Shown here: positions 1 through 10,226 of the stretch, in pieces
Layout: every line of letters begins with the position of its first letter
Numbering within the stretch: the stretch's first letter is position 1
From: CAINVV01 sp963663005
GTDB lineage: Bacteria > Bacteroidota > Bacteroidia > Bacteroidales > Prolixibacteraceae
Direction: 5' to 3'
Length of the DNA stretch: 64,000 nt
Assembly (NCBI GenBank): GCA_963663005.2
Contig: CAXXHH010000012.1
Span: forward strand, 81,721 to 145,720
Position numbers and translations under genes: made by a program
The notes under the pieces: model-generated
Database searches by the model: none
Told to the model about the DNA's origin: nothing
Seen by the model: only the letters and a program-made list of their open reading frames with translations

Positions 1-945
1 TGAAACCATTTCTAAGAATTCCGGAAGTAACTTATTTCTATATGTGCGTACTTTAAAAACATGGTTTTGGTGTAAACACAGTGGTATTTTCCCTCTCCAG
101 ATTGTACCTCTTCCGAGCTTATCAAAATCCCCTCCTTCATTCATCAAAACATCACCAACTTCCAATGTAAACCTTTTTACTTGTCCTTTTGGCAAACGAA
201 TTGTAGCAATATCGTTTAAATCCAAATATCCGTCCTGAACATTTGCAACTCTTAAATAGGGCAATTCTATTGTGTCAGGTCCTTCGTATTCTTTCCCCAA
301 AGTGATTCCTGAACTAATATCTGAAAGCATGGCTAATTTCTCAACGTCCCATTCCACAGGTATTCTTCCCAGCGGGCTATTTTTAAACTGATGTGTTTTT
401 TCACTTCTCAGATTACCGTGTTCGTCAATCCCAAGGGTAAGCAAATTGCGCAATAAGCCGGTTTTGATGCGTTGGTATTTGGCTATCAACTGTTCTGTAG
501 CGACTATGGCTTCGTCAAGGTTCGAGAGAAATCTTACGATCAACTCTTCCTCATTAATGTCATTTGGCAATCGAACTTCCCAATTTCTGAAGTCTTTTTT
601 CTGAAGATGTTTTAATCCACTACCGGTAAAAAAGTTCCTTTCGATGTAACTAAGCTTATCAAGCAAAAGGTAATACAAGTATTTGCTTGAATGTTCTTTC
701 CCTTTTATTGCATAAGTATCAGTTGAATATGCTGATTTGCCGGCATTGAATTTTACATTCGCCTTTCCTCCGGTAGCAAGGAAAATAATCTCATCATCAA
801 CAATATACTCGGAATGTGTTAATATTTTATCGCCACTTGTATAAAATGGGTAATGCCCAACATTATCTGCTTGTTGAACCTGAAACTTGGATTTTGAAAG
901 TTCCGAGTATGCGTCACCTAACTTTATTTCGTTATTAAAACTCAT
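1..945 (-). CDS. hsdS: Type I restriction specificity subunit HsdS, 3' end outside window
   Basis: The minus strand is open from an ATG at 945 to the left edge, giving at least 315 residues. HsdS chooses the DNA site for a type I restriction-modification complex. The first ~160 residues form one target-recognition domain ending in a helical spacer (IAKYQRIKTGLLRNLL). This is followed by SPLGRIPVEW, a typical linker that opens the second recognition domain, and by the DVLMNEGG type of motif common in these domains. The ATG shares one base with the hsdM stop codon (TGATG), so the two are translationally coupled. The C-terminal conserved helix and any hsdR gene lie outside the window. The family assignment is firm; the recognised sequence cannot be read from it. 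Confidence 0.93.
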   Translation of the reverse strand, partial: MSFNNEIKLGDAYSELSKSKFQVQQADNVGHYPFYTSGDKILTHSEYIVDDEIIFLATGGKANVKFNAGKSAYSTDTYAIKGKEHSSKYLYYLLLDKLSYIERNFFTGSGLKHLQKKDFRNWEVRLPNDINEEELIVRFLSNLDEAIVATEQLIAKYQRIKTGLLRNLLTLGIDEHGNLRSEKTHQFKNSPLGRIPVEWDVEKLAMLSDISSGITLGKEYEGPDTIELPYLRVANVQDGYLDLNDIATIRLPKGQVKRFTLEVGDVLMNEGGDFDKLGRGTIWRGKIPLCLHQNHVFKVRTYRNKLLPEFLEMVS

Positions 946-3884
946 CAATTCAGGTAGTTTAATTGTTTTAAAAATTGATTGAGCTCTGTCATGGCATCGG
1001 TTCTATCCAATTCCAAATGTTGGACGGGCAAATTGTATTTTTCCCATAATTTTTCAAATTCAGCAATCAGTATGCGTTTTTCAGTATTGATAAATTGTTG
1101 GAGACGGCCAATAATCAGGTGTTGCCATTTCTCCAAAACCAGTTCGCGGGCTTCACTCAGGCTCATTTCGCCACCAATAGCAGTATAAATGGCTTTATAT
1201 CGAGCTACTTTCTTTTCATTGTCGTCTAAGCCAAATTTCTTAATGAAAACTTTCAGCTTTAGCAACAGATCCAATTCCGCAAATTTCTTTTTGAGCGCTT
1301 TTAACTTCTCATCCGTTTCAATAATCGAGTCGTTTAATTTCTGTAAAGGCATTAACTGATCCTCGAAATCCACAATGATTTGGGCTAGAATGTTGGCTTC
1401 CTTTTGTTTCAGGTATTTATTGAGATTGGCTTTATTCACCGTGGCTTTCGCTATACCTGCCTGTTTCAATACTTTCTCGAAATCAGCAAAATCAGTTTTG
1501 CCATCAGCCAATTGTTGTTGCAGCTTTTCAAATGATTCCCAAACCGAAGCATGAGTTTCTTTCGCATATTGGTAAATGCCATCCATCTCTTCTTCCAGAT
1601 AGGTCAGTACATTGGCAACACTTTTTTTGTTGTCTTCCGTTTCTTCAAAGCCATTTTCATCAAGCATTTCTTCTAAAGATGCTTCCGTTTCGGCAATTGA
1701 AGTTTCTAATTTGGTAAGTTCAGCTTTTTCGGCAGCAAAAAAAAGATTAATAACCAAATCATCGGGGATTAAATCGGTCGCCCAACCAATTGCGCTCACG
1801 GTTTTGAGATCGTACTTAATGCTATCCCACCAGGTCACAAAAACACCGGCGGACTTGAATTCATCCAATACACAAATAGGTACCAAACTGGCTTTTAATT
1901 CGGCAAGTAATTGCTTTCGTAATCTAGGTAAACGCTTATTGCCACCCAAACTAATGTAATCAACCATTCCATCATCGGGCCATTTGCCATCACTATCTGA
2001 CATCATTGACTCAGTATTTCCAATCTCGGCGCCACCAGACAAACCCTTTAGCCATTTATCAGCTTTATTCCACCAACTTTGTAATTCAGTTTGCAGTTTT
2101 TGTTCAATGGTAACAACACCTTTGTGTGTCTGAATAATCTGTCGGATAGCATCTTTGCTTTCAATGCTTTCGGCAAATGCGGAATAACCTTCTGTTTCGC
2201 CTTTGAAATTTGGAAACAACGACGTAGGTTCAAATTTCCATTTGCTACTGATATTTTGTTTATCGGCAATTTCAGAACACGGAATCCCACCTACCAAATG
2301 TGCTTTTACATCTTCCGGTTCCGGCTCGGGTGTATTGTCCACATACCTGCGAATGTTGAGATTAAAATCGTTTTTCACAATTTCGTCCAATCCCACTAAT
2401 CTGGAATATTTGTCAATTTCCGTTTTGTTTTCAAAAACATAGGAGATCTTCTCAATATCCTGGGGCCGAAGTTTGTATTGTTTTTTCTGCTCTTCGTATT
2501 CAGCATCAGCATTAATAAACAGCACTTTGCTGCGAAACGGCACGGGTTTGTTTTTATTGAAGATGATCACAGAAGCTGGTATGCCGGTACCATAAAACAA
2601 CTTTGCAGGCAATCCAATAATGGCTTCGATAATGCAATTGGTTTGCAGGAGCATTTCTAATTTTTCGCCCAACAATTCTTCCTTTGTAGTTGTTACCAAT
2701 TCATCCTTCAGATCCAACATGATCTTTTTACGGATTTGTTCTTCGACGCCACCCCTGAACAAAACTCCATGAGGCATTACAACCGCCATCAGCCCGTTTG
2801 ACTTTAAACTGGCTATCATGTGCTGGATAAACATCAAATCAGCTTTCTTTCCTTTTTCAGGAGCAAACCCGTATTTAAACCGAGCCTGATATTTCATATC
2901 CTTTTTTGAATAGGTTTGCGAAAAAGGCGGATTGGCAATAACGCGGTCGAACATCCGGATGTAGCCACCTTGTTCGTGCTTCGGATCTAATAAAGTATCT
3001 CCATTTTCTATTTTATGGTCGTTGATGTTATGCAAAAGCATGTTCATGGTGCAAATCGTCCAGACCCCGGGATTTCGCTCTTGCCCGAATAGACTTAATG
3101 TTTGAATATTTCCACCATTTTCCTCTACATACTGGGTACTTTGTATCAGCATACCTCCTGAACCTGAAGTTGGATCATATATGCTCATACCTTCCTTCGG
3201 CTTAATCAAATGCACCAACAAACGAACCACTTCATTTGGAGTATAGAATTCACCGCCTTTTTTCCCTGCACTGTCAGCGAAATACATGATCAGGTATTCA
3301 TAAGCAGCACCCAACAAATCAGGAAATTCAAAATTGTCATTGGTTAACCTGAAGTTGCCGATATAATCTGTCTCACTTTCCAGCAAAGGTTCTTTTACCC
3401 GTTTTTTCTTTTTGTCTTCCGATGAGTTCGGATCATTGAAGTGGTCGATTAGTTTTTTCCATTGAGCATTTGTAAATCCTTCGCCTCGGGTACCGTTGAA
3501 TTCAATTTTAGTTAAAAGGCCTGTTGGCATTTCATCATTGTGTTCTTCAATAGCTGCCAAAGCCATGTCTAATTGAGAAGCAATATTTTCTTTCAAGTCT
3601 TTAATCTTGCTCCATCTTGCAATTTCCGGAACAAAAAACTTATCGCCATAGTAGGTTTTGTTGTCAGAGAACTCCATTATCTGCTCTTCCGGCAAACCCA
3701 TTTTGGTGTATTTTTCAATGATTTCGGCTTTGTGCTGATCGAATTGGTCTGAAAGCCTTTTGATGAACATCATCCCAAAAATGAATTCCTTGTACTCACT
3801 GGCATCAACTCCACCACGTAAAATATTAGCTGCGCCATCCAGAAATTTTTCTAATTGAGAAAGTGAGATTTTATTTTGTTTCAT
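945..3884 (-). CDS. hsdM: Type I restriction-modification DNA methyltransferase HsdM, extended C-terminus
   Basis: A 979-residue N6-adenine methyltransferase of a type I system. An N-terminal helical HsdM domain begins near residue 10. The SAM-binding motif I (YDPTSGSGGM) is near residue 238 and the catalytic NPPF motif is near 317 (DRVIANPPFSQ). HsdM proteins are often about 500 to 550 residues; this one has some 450 extra residues that are charged and largely helical, with coiled-coil-like stretches. That longer form is common in Bacteroidota. It is followed directly by hsdS with a one-base overlap. A separate nuclease-like gene lies just upstream (stop 6 bases before the hsdM start), so all three may be one transcript. 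No HsdR translocase is seen in the window, so whether the complex restricts as well as methylates is not shown. Confidence 0.95.
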   Translation of the reverse strand: MKQNKISLSQLEKFLDGAANILRGGVDASEYKEFIFGMMFIKRLSDQFDQHKAEIIEKYTKMGLPEEQIMEFSDNKTYYGDKFFVPEIARWSKIKDLKENIASQLDMALAAIEEHNDEMPTGLLTKIEFNGTRGEGFTNAQWKKLIDHFNDPNSSEDKKKKRVKEPLLESETDYIGNFRLTNDNFEFPDLLGAAYEYLIMYFADSAGKKGGEFYTPNEVVRLLVHLIKPKEGMSIYDPTSGSGGMLIQSTQYVEENGGNIQTLSLFGQERNPGVWTICTMNMLLHNINDHKIENGDTLLDPKHEQGGYIRMFDRVIANPPFSQTYSKKDMKYQARFKYGFAPEKGKKADLMFIQHMIASLKSNGLMAVVMPHGVLFRGGVEEQIRKKIMLDLKDELVTTTKEELLGEKLEMLLQTNCIIEAIIGLPAKLFYGTGIPASVIIFNKNKPVPFRSKVLFINADAEYEEQKKQYKLRPQDIEKISYVFENKTEIDKYSRLVGLDEIVKNDFNLNIRRYVDNTPEPEPEDVKAHLVGGIPCSEIADKQNISSKWKFEPTSLFPNFKGETEGYSAFAESIESKDAIRQIIQTHKGVVTIEQKLQTELQSWWNKADKWLKGLSGGAEIGNTESMMSDSDGKWPDDGMVDYISLGGNKRLPRLRKQLLAELKASLVPICVLDEFKSAGVFVTWWDSIKYDLKTVSAIGWATDLIPDDLVINLFFAAEKAELTKLETSIAETEASLEEMLDENGFEETEDNKKSVANVLTYLEEEMDGIYQYAKETHASVWESFEKLQQQLADGKTDFADFEKVLKQAGIAKATVNKANLNKYLKQKEANILAQIIVDFEDQLMPLQKLNDSIIETDEKLKALKKKFAELDLLLKLKVFIKKFGLDDNEKKVARYKAIYTAIGGEMSLSEARELVLEKWQHLIIGRLQQFINTEKRILIAEFEKLWEKYNLPVQHLELDRTDAMTELNQFLKQLNYLN

Positions 3885-3890
3885 ATTCTA

Positions 3891-4829
3891 TTACCAGTAT
3901 CTCTTGTTTAAGTATGTAATCAAACTCCTATAGGCACTATCAAAAATAAGCGGTTTTAAGAGTTTTTGAGGGGTAATTATGTTATATTTTTCTGGATCTT
4001 TAAGCTGTGATTTCCATGCATCCTCAATACCCGTTTGAATAAAATCTGGTGCAGGAACCTGATACCTTAAGGTAAGATTATTTTCAGGAACAATATCCAG
4101 ATGCAACCAATCATCAGCATTTAATTCCCTTGCTTTATTTTTCGTCATTTGCCAAGCCAATAATGTTTGTCTCATTAGTTGGTAGAATGGTTCATAATAC
4201 AAATTCGATATATCAACCGTACATTTCATTGGAGAGTCTTTTGCTGCAATTAGATTGTTATATCTACCTTTTCTTGTTAAGCCACTTGATCCGACTGATT
4301 TATCTGATTTAGGATAAAATTCTGTGTATTTCCATTCAATTAATACCTGTATCTTCTTGCCGTTTTGTAAGATTCCTGTCATCATTGCATCAACGGAAGT
4401 ACAATTAGCACCTCTTGTTTGCTTTTTCCCTTGGGCTATTTCACTTAAATAGCTTTCATTACTGACCACTTCGAAACCTATATATCCTTTCTCAAAATCA
4501 GGGCAAACTTCGATAAATTCTGAATTGATGTTTTGCAGAATCCTTAACGCTGCTTCTCTGTTATTTCTGAGAAAAAACAAATGGTTTACACAAGATACTT
4601 GCGAAGATAATAGATGTCCGGAAGGTTCAAGTCCTCCAGGCCACCATACAATACTATTGTTTGAAAAATATTCAATAACGTCTTTTCGGATTTGAGTCCA
4701 TAAGTTTTTCTCAGGACTAATTAATACAAATGGTCTATTGGCTTTTTCAAATATGCCACCACCTGGGTCTCTAAAAAAATCATCTCTAATTCGTACTGCT
4801 TTTTCCCTTTCTGCTTCTCTATAGTTCAT
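3891..4829 (-). CDS. PD-(D/E)XK nuclease-like protein, PGN_0703-type
   Basis: A 312-residue protein that I match to the PGN_0703-type putative restriction endonucleases. The visible nuclease core is SVDAMMTG, then a strand with IEWKYTE, fitting the D...ExK pattern of PD-(D/E)XK enzymes. An upstream segment (LLSSQVSCVNHLFFL) resembles one in the 345-residue protein at 24,631-25,668, so the window has two members of one family. It lies 6 bases upstream of hsdM on the same strand and probably shares its transcript. It may be a stand-alone nuclease guarding or extending the restriction system. The catalytic fold is inferred from motifs; substrate and role in defence are not established here. Confidence 0.7.
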   Translation of the reverse strand: MNYREAEREKAVRIRDDFFRDPGGGIFEKANRPFVLISPEKNLWTQIRKDVIEYFSNNSIVWWPGGLEPSGHLLSSQVSCVNHLFFLRNNREAALRILQNINSEFIEVCPDFEKGYIGFEVVSNESYLSEIAQGKKQTRGANCTSVDAMMTGILQNGKKIQVLIEWKYTEFYPKSDKSVGSSGLTRKGRYNNLIAAKDSPMKCTVDISNLYYEPFYQLMRQTLLAWQMTKNKARELNADDWLHLDIVPENNLTLRYQVPAPDFIQTGIEDAWKSQLKDPEKYNIITPQKLLKPLIFDSAYRSLITYLNKRYW

Positions 4830-5232
4830 TAACTCCTAATTTGATGTATGTGTTAGCAAGATTGGAATCTTTGACTAAGTTTTGTGTAGGTTTAAATCGT
4901 CTGGGCTAACCCAAAGTGTATAATATGGGTCAATAATAAAGTCAGGGTTTAATTTTTACTAATTTAAGAATTAAGCACATTCAAATTGTGTCCTCTGTTC
5001 AAAAAAAATTCTATCGGAATCATGATATGAGTAAAAAAATAATCCAGATTCTTTAAATGTGAGCCTAAAGGGTTTTGGATTTTGGAGCTCTGTTTATACC
5101 TAAAACGAAGATCCACTTTTCAAATTACATAGCTCCTGTCAACAAAGCGCCGAAACCTGACCTGCTGGGTATTTTGCTGTTCTACCCAGGCGATTCTTGT
5201 TCTAAACTGTATAACTGCAAGCTGCATGTTTG
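4830..5232. other. Intergenic gap, nothing recognised
   Basis: About 400 bases between two minus-strand genes. I see no credible gene, tRNA or strong hairpin. It should hold the promoter of the nuclease-hsdM-hsdS run and the 3' end of the upstream transcript. Confidence 0.5.
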
Positions 5233-8200
5233 TCAAGTATCAAATAAGTCTAAAATTAAATTTTTTATACTATTTCCAATTTTGGTTTCGACATTTTCAA
5301 TGAGTTCCTCTTTGAATGATTCAAAATCAGTCATTCTATTTTTACTTGAATCTGAATTGTATATTAATAATTGGAGCAAACAATCCAATTTGTCAATTTC
5401 TCTTGCAATTATGCTATTAATTTGATGACGATTATGACTAAAATCTCTATATAGATCAATTATATTAGAAAGATTTGAGATTCCTTCGTAAGTTCCAATT
5501 AAACTTAAATTTTCAAAGTGCCGTTCTTCTTTTTTGTCAGTTTCTCTTGTTTTTTCATGTGGCGCTAAATCCCCTATATAAGCTTCTGCTAGATCATGAA
5601 CGAGAATCATTTGTAATATTTTATTTTTGTCGTATTCGGGCTCATCTGCTAAATGTGTTGGAAGATGTAAGTATGCAAGCATAAATGCACCATACATATG
5701 TGCTGCAACTGTTTCAGGATTTTCTATTTTGCGTAATTCCCAACCCCTTCGTTTTAGACTTTTTAGACTATATAGTTCTTTGATAAATGTTCCGGTTTTA
5801 AATCTGGCTGCTTTTGATAACCTTCCTTTAATAAAGTTCAAATAAATATTTAAGTCATGATTTAAATTGTGCATGATATTTATTGTTGCTCCATCTTTGA
5901 TGAGTTTCAGAATTAATTCTCTTTTTTCGTCATCTAAGTTACCTTTAACCTGCCTGTGTTGAGCCAAGCTACAAAGCGTGTAAAGTTCAATCTGAAACAT
6001 TGTATATGTTTTTTTCTCAGTGACTGCATTTTTCAATTTGGAATATAATCTTGAAAAGGTCTTATTAAATTCACTCAAATTGTCTTCGTGCTTCAGGGTA
6101 TCGGGTGAAGTTGGATCAAAAATTATATCCTCATAATATTCTAAATGAAACCCTCTATTAAGATTGTCAAAATATCGGTTCTGGATAAGTTGCTTGATGT
6201 ATTCATATGAAGATTTTTCATCACCTAAATACGTCAAACTAATAAAGATCGTTCGTAAATGGAGCAAATCTTTCTTTTCATCATTACTTAGTTTTTTTGT
6301 GGAATCAAAAGGAATTTTTATCCTTACATGTTTGAAGATTTTGGCTTTTTGTTGAAGCAGAAAGGATTTAGCTTTTTCCTTTATTGTGATATCTTCAAAA
6401 CGGCCTAAAAGGTAACAAAAATGAGTTTGTGCGGTTTGATGAACTTTGCCCATTAACAATTTGATGGATTCAAAACATTTGTTTTGTAAGTATAAATCCT
6501 CATTAATTATTTCTTTACAAAAATTATTCAAATCATATGGATAGACAAAGTTGAAGACATCTTTATTATTTGGATTGTATTCGGATAGTTTTTTTACAAT
6601 ATTAAACGCGACTAAAAAATCTCTAATTAACTCGTGTTTTTGTATAATCCACCATTCAGTACAATTCTTATCTTTCTCTTCAACTTGAGTTGGATGGTTA
6701 AATAATTCAAAAGCCAGTTCGGCAGATTTAATTAAATCGATATTATAGTCACTAAAATACTCCTTTAAAAAACAACTTAATGTGCTGGCTTTATCATATT
6801 TAAATGGGGACTTTAGTCCTTTTAGTAATGTAATAGCGAGGAATAAATCAATTTCCTCCAATTTAAACGTCTTGCATTTGTTATTTATATAACGAATAAT
6901 TTCGGAAGCCTCATTTTTAATTGAATTTGATTCTATTTCCGCAAATGCCTTTAAAAAAGCGGGGAATTTTGAAGATGCAACTTTTAGCTTTACCAATTCA
7001 ATAATAAAATCAGGATTGTCAATAAATGGAATTGACTTATTTTTAACAAGAGTTTTAGCATTATCATTAGACTTATGACGTCTTAATCCAATAACCTTTT
7101 TCTTAATAGCCAATTTATTGATTTCTGATAAAACAAAGTCATCAAGATCTACCTTGGGATTTATATATTCATCTGTACCATCGATAATTATTATTATCTC
7201 ATTATTTGGTTTATTAGTAGTAAGGTCGTAAAATGGACTCAAGTCCTTTTTAAATTGCTCTATAGCTTGTTCGAAAAAATTCCTATCATTTTTTGGATAG
7301 ATATTCTTGTTATAATAATGAAGATTAATTAAAACTGGTATTTTATTCGTGAGTCCATCTTTAAATTTGGCATAGAGATTGAGATATAAAAGAGAAAGGA
7401 AGGCCGTTTTCCCACAGCCAGCAAATCCGCTGATTAATAATGGATTGTCATTTTTACTTTGCAGAACAAAATTTGCAAGTGATGAAAAAATATCCTTCTC
7501 AGAAAGAATACTTTCATTGACCTGTTTTTTAATGTTCAAGAATGGCTTGAATTGTTCAGAATATTGTTCAAATAATTCAGATTCATTAGTATGATCAAAA
7601 TAGAGGTTTGTCTTTAGGTACTTTGAACAAATCAATTCATGGAGAGCAGATAGTTTACTTGTACTTGATGTTACTATATTAGTATTAATTTCCTTACTGG
7701 TTTCATCTTTTTCAGAGTCATTCTTGCCTTTTTCTATCTTTTTCAAAACTTTCTTCGTCCTTGGGAATAACCTTTCCCATTTAATGATTTTCCCATGATG
7801 TGAGATTATTGCCTCCTGCCAAATTGCTGTAATTGTGACCGTAGGAACATTATAGTCGGTTACAATTAATCTACATTCGTTATTGTACCCAAGAATTCTG
7901 TTCCCAATTTTTTCTTCATTCCATTTAGTTTCTTGCTTTGTAAGAAGAGCTTCTCCAACCTCTTTTAATAATTTATATAGTGGCTGAACCTCCGTGTATT
8001 TTCTATTTAAGAATGGACATCGAGACTTTATTGTTCCTGAAATGGCGTTTGCAATTTTTTCTTGTTCTTTTCTCGTTCCAAATGCGCCATCACTTTCATT
8101 TGCGGAGATATGTCTGTGTATTTTTATTTTTAATCCTAATTCCTCGTTAAGCCTTTTCTCAATTTTATCTATTCCCTTATCAAACGCTTGATAATAAAAA

Positions 8201-8772
8201 ATATGAATATTTGTTTGAACTAATTTCTCCCTCAAAGTCTTTTTTAGCCTTGTTCTTCCATCGATCTCATCATTTATTTCACCACTTGGTAGTGGTTTAT
8301 CCAAAAGAGCATAAAAAATACTTACTAATTGTCCGCCACTATTAAGGAAGTCATCAAAAAGAAGAATATTGGAATTTAGAGGCTCTATTATCTCTTCCAA
8401 AAGCAATGGTAGAGTATAAAAAAAATTCTCATGGTTATTTAAAGATGCAGTTATTCGAAATGAACTTTCTTTTGATTCCCCGAGTGGAGCAATGAAAGTG
8501 TTTTTTTGATTTCTATAGTCTTTCGAAAGCTCAGATACATCATTTATGATTTGATCTGTTGTCAGGAATTCAATATTTTGAAGTAATTCTAAAGGTAGGT
8601 TTAAATCTTCAAATTCAATTCTATCAAAATTCTCAAGCCAATTTATAATTCTCTTTTTAGCTTCATTAAATTCAATTTTTCTGTTATCAATTTTGAAATG
8701 TTGAAATATTTCTGCTAAATTATTTATGGTATCATCATTTTCAGTTATGAAATTCTTGAATTGTTGACTCAT
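5233..8772 (-). CDS. Phosphoribosyltransferase-like / NACHT-like NTPase / HD-nucleotidase fusion
   Basis: An 1179-residue three-part protein. Residues ~1-350 look like a PRTase domain of the kind found in conflict systems: a PRPP-loop-like ILLFDDFLNSGGQ lies near residue 142. A STAND/NACHT-like NTPase follows, with P-loop GFAGCGKTAF near 452 and Walker B IIIIIDGTDEY near 531, and then a long helical sensor-like region. The last ~180 residues are an HD domain close to YfbR/HDDC2 5'-deoxynucleotidases: VAAHM near 1024, LVHDLAEAYIGDLAP near 1058 and IDKLD near 1128 supply the metal ligands. STAND proteins usually sense invaders and switch on an effector; here both ends suggest nucleotide chemistry. 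A nucleotide-depleting antiphage role is my inference. It sits beside restriction genes on the same strand but 400 bases away, so it is probably its own transcript. Confidence 0.82.
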   Translation of the reverse strand: MSQQFKNFITENDDTINNLAEIFQHFKIDNRKIEFNEAKKRIINWLENFDRIEFEDLNLPLELLQNIEFLTTDQIINDVSELSKDYRNQKNTFIAPLGESKESSFRITASLNNHENFFYTLPLLLEEIIEPLNSNILLFDDFLNSGGQLVSIFYALLDKPLPSGEINDEIDGRTRLKKTLREKLVQTNIHIFYYQAFDKGIDKIEKRLNEELGLKIKIHRHISANESDGAFGTRKEQEKIANAISGTIKSRCPFLNRKYTEVQPLYKLLKEVGEALLTKQETKWNEEKIGNRILGYNNECRLIVTDYNVPTVTITAIWQEAIISHHGKIIKWERLFPRTKKVLKKIEKGKNDSEKDETSKEINTNIVTSSTSKLSALHELICSKYLKTNLYFDHTNESELFEQYSEQFKPFLNIKKQVNESILSEKDIFSSLANFVLQSKNDNPLLISGFAGCGKTAFLSLLYLNLYAKFKDGLTNKIPVLINLHYYNKNIYPKNDRNFFEQAIEQFKKDLSPFYDLTTNKPNNEIIIIIDGTDEYINPKVDLDDFVLSEINKLAIKKKVIGLRRHKSNDNAKTLVKNKSIPFIDNPDFIIELVKLKVASSKFPAFLKAFAEIESNSIKNEASEIIRYINNKCKTFKLEEIDLFLAITLLKGLKSPFKYDKASTLSCFLKEYFSDYNIDLIKSAELAFELFNHPTQVEEKDKNCTEWWIIQKHELIRDFLVAFNIVKKLSEYNPNNKDVFNFVYPYDLNNFCKEIINEDLYLQNKCFESIKLLMGKVHQTAQTHFCYLLGRFEDITIKEKAKSFLLQQKAKIFKHVRIKIPFDSTKKLSNDEKKDLLHLRTIFISLTYLGDEKSSYEYIKQLIQNRYFDNLNRGFHLEYYEDIIFDPTSPDTLKHEDNLSEFNKTFSRLYSKLKNAVTEKKTYTMFQIELYTLCSLAQHRQVKGNLDDEKRELILKLIKDGATINIMHNLNHDLNIYLNFIKGRLSKAARFKTGTFIKELYSLKSLKRRGWELRKIENPETVAAHMYGAFMLAYLHLPTHLADEPEYDKNKILQMILVHDLAEAYIGDLAPHEKTRETDKKEERHFENLSLIGTYEGISNLSNIIDLYRDFSHNRHQINSIIAREIDKLDCLLQLLIYNSDSSKNRMTDFESFKEELIENVETKIGNSIKNLILDLFDT

Positions 8773-9076
8773 AAAAATTTCTTAAGATAAGTTGATAATT
8801 AAAATATTTGTCGAATAAAAAATCAAAGTTCATTATTCTCATCAAATAGAATTGCATTTTTATTAATCCTAATTAGATATTAATATCTAATTTAATGATA
8901 TTATGCTGTACTGTTGTCTTTTAGTACTTGTGCATAACTCATTTATAAACAGAGCAAACCTTTTCACTTATATCAGATTGCGTCCAAATTTGCAAAATTC
9001 AATTTCGTATTCTACTGCTTAAATTTACATAATATTAATAATGGCGAAAAATTTTATTCTCTGAATTCTTCCAGGA

Positions 9077-9160
9077 GAGAGGGAACCGGATTGGCCTTTT
9101 AAGAAGCCTACTATTAGCGGTCAGTGGGTACCTGGGGAACAAAAGGGGATCCAGCTTTTC
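9077..9160 (+). repeat. GC-rich intergenic motif, copy 1 of 3
   Basis: It begins with a GAGGGAACCGG-like block and ends with GGTACC, a G-run and AAAAGGGGATCCA. The same order of blocks recurs in the same orientation at 9,804 and 10,759. This is the most diverged copy. The motif stands out from an AT-rich background and overlaps no gene. Confidence 0.6.
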
Positions 9161-9803
9161 TTAAATTGAAATTAGGTTTAGAGTGGGTTAATGACTTGGA
9201 TATCATATATTTGATAATTCCAGGCCCATTTATCAAAACAATTTGCGACTCTAAAAGGGGGTCAAATCCTAAATTGAATAGAATTCACCAAGTGAACCTC
9301 CTGCTAATACTCCAGCATCAGCCTTCAACTTAAGCCTCCTTACTGTTTCTTTTTTGCTTATCTGGTCTCTCTTTGTAATTGGTTTATAATCTCATACTCT
9401 GTGTAAACCTCATCTTGGCTTAGAAATAGGGATGTTAAAATCATTAACGTGGTGTAATCTCCGCTAGTTCTGTCCTTCCGTTTAGACTAAATAGTCACCC
9501 CTCGTTTTGTTCTTATGAGACTATCTCCGGTTGTAACGCTACATAATCAAATCTATCCACAATACTCACCAGGACAGGATGTGATTCTATTAACGTACTA
9601 TGGGCAACAGCTTCATCCGTTATCTGTCTAACGGCAAATATGGACTTAAGATCCTCATAGGGTTCAGGAATCATGAGCTTTTGATTTAGGGTAGTTTATT
9701 TTACTAATTTAGGGATTACCCAATTTCGAACTACTCATTGGTGTAAAATAATAATCCTCTACTCACATTACAATGAGTAATATTTGATTCTTAACTTTCG
9801 TTT

Positions 9804-9890
9804 GAGTGTGGGAGAACTGGGCTGGTCTTTAGGAGATCTGCGAAGGTCGGTCAGGGGGTACCCAGGGGGTGCAAAGGGGACCCATTTTCT
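9804..9890 (+). repeat. GC-rich intergenic motif, copy 2 of 3
   Basis: Shares the blocks GGGAGAAC-GGG, a central GGTC/AGA stretch, GGGGTACCC with a G-run, and AAAGGGGACCCA with copies 1 and 3. About 120 bases downstream is an inverted repeat of GTACATAC; copy 3 has a similar one downstream, so the repeated unit may be larger than the motif. Confidence 0.65.
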
Positions 9891-10010
9891 TCTGAGATAA
9901 ATATATTGATTCATCTAGTCTGAGATATTGATTCCGGATAGCATTGCCAAATTATTCCATCGTTTCAGGCTTTACCATCAGGATTTCAATTGAGCATTCA
10001 CCGGGATTTC

Positions 10011-10049
10011 GTACATACAAAATCAGTACAAGCTTCAAATCGTATGTAC
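10011..10049. repeat. Inverted repeat of GTACATAC
   Basis: GTACATAC at 10,011-10,018 and its complement GTATGTAC at 10,042-10,049 are separated by 23 bases. A related arrangement lies at 11,054-11,088. It could be a protein-binding site; no function is shown. Confidence 0.45.
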
Positions 10050-10226
10050 AATTTGTAGGTATATCCACTACAGAAATACTACAAGACCGTAAAACGGTTA
10101 AGCCCCTTCAAGAAAGGGCTGCAAATGATTGTCACAGGTTTGGAGCAAGCAACCATGACTTTGCCAGAATCACTTGCGACAACACAAAGGGCACTCGCCC
10201 TTGACAATCATTCTTCTTGCCGCCAT

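Larger units (their letters stand above)
8773..10226. other. Long non-coding region with repeats
   Basis: About 1.45 kb without a credible gene. The short open frames here lack protein-like composition and family features. It carries the first two copies of an ~85-base GC-rich motif (listed separately) and an inverted repeat near 10,011-10,049. Base composition is very AT-rich apart from these motifs. Confidence 0.55.

Noticed and set aside
5075..5425. Plus-strand 116-residue gene
   Set aside because: It overlaps the 3' end of the large NACHT-like gene antisense and has no protein-like features.
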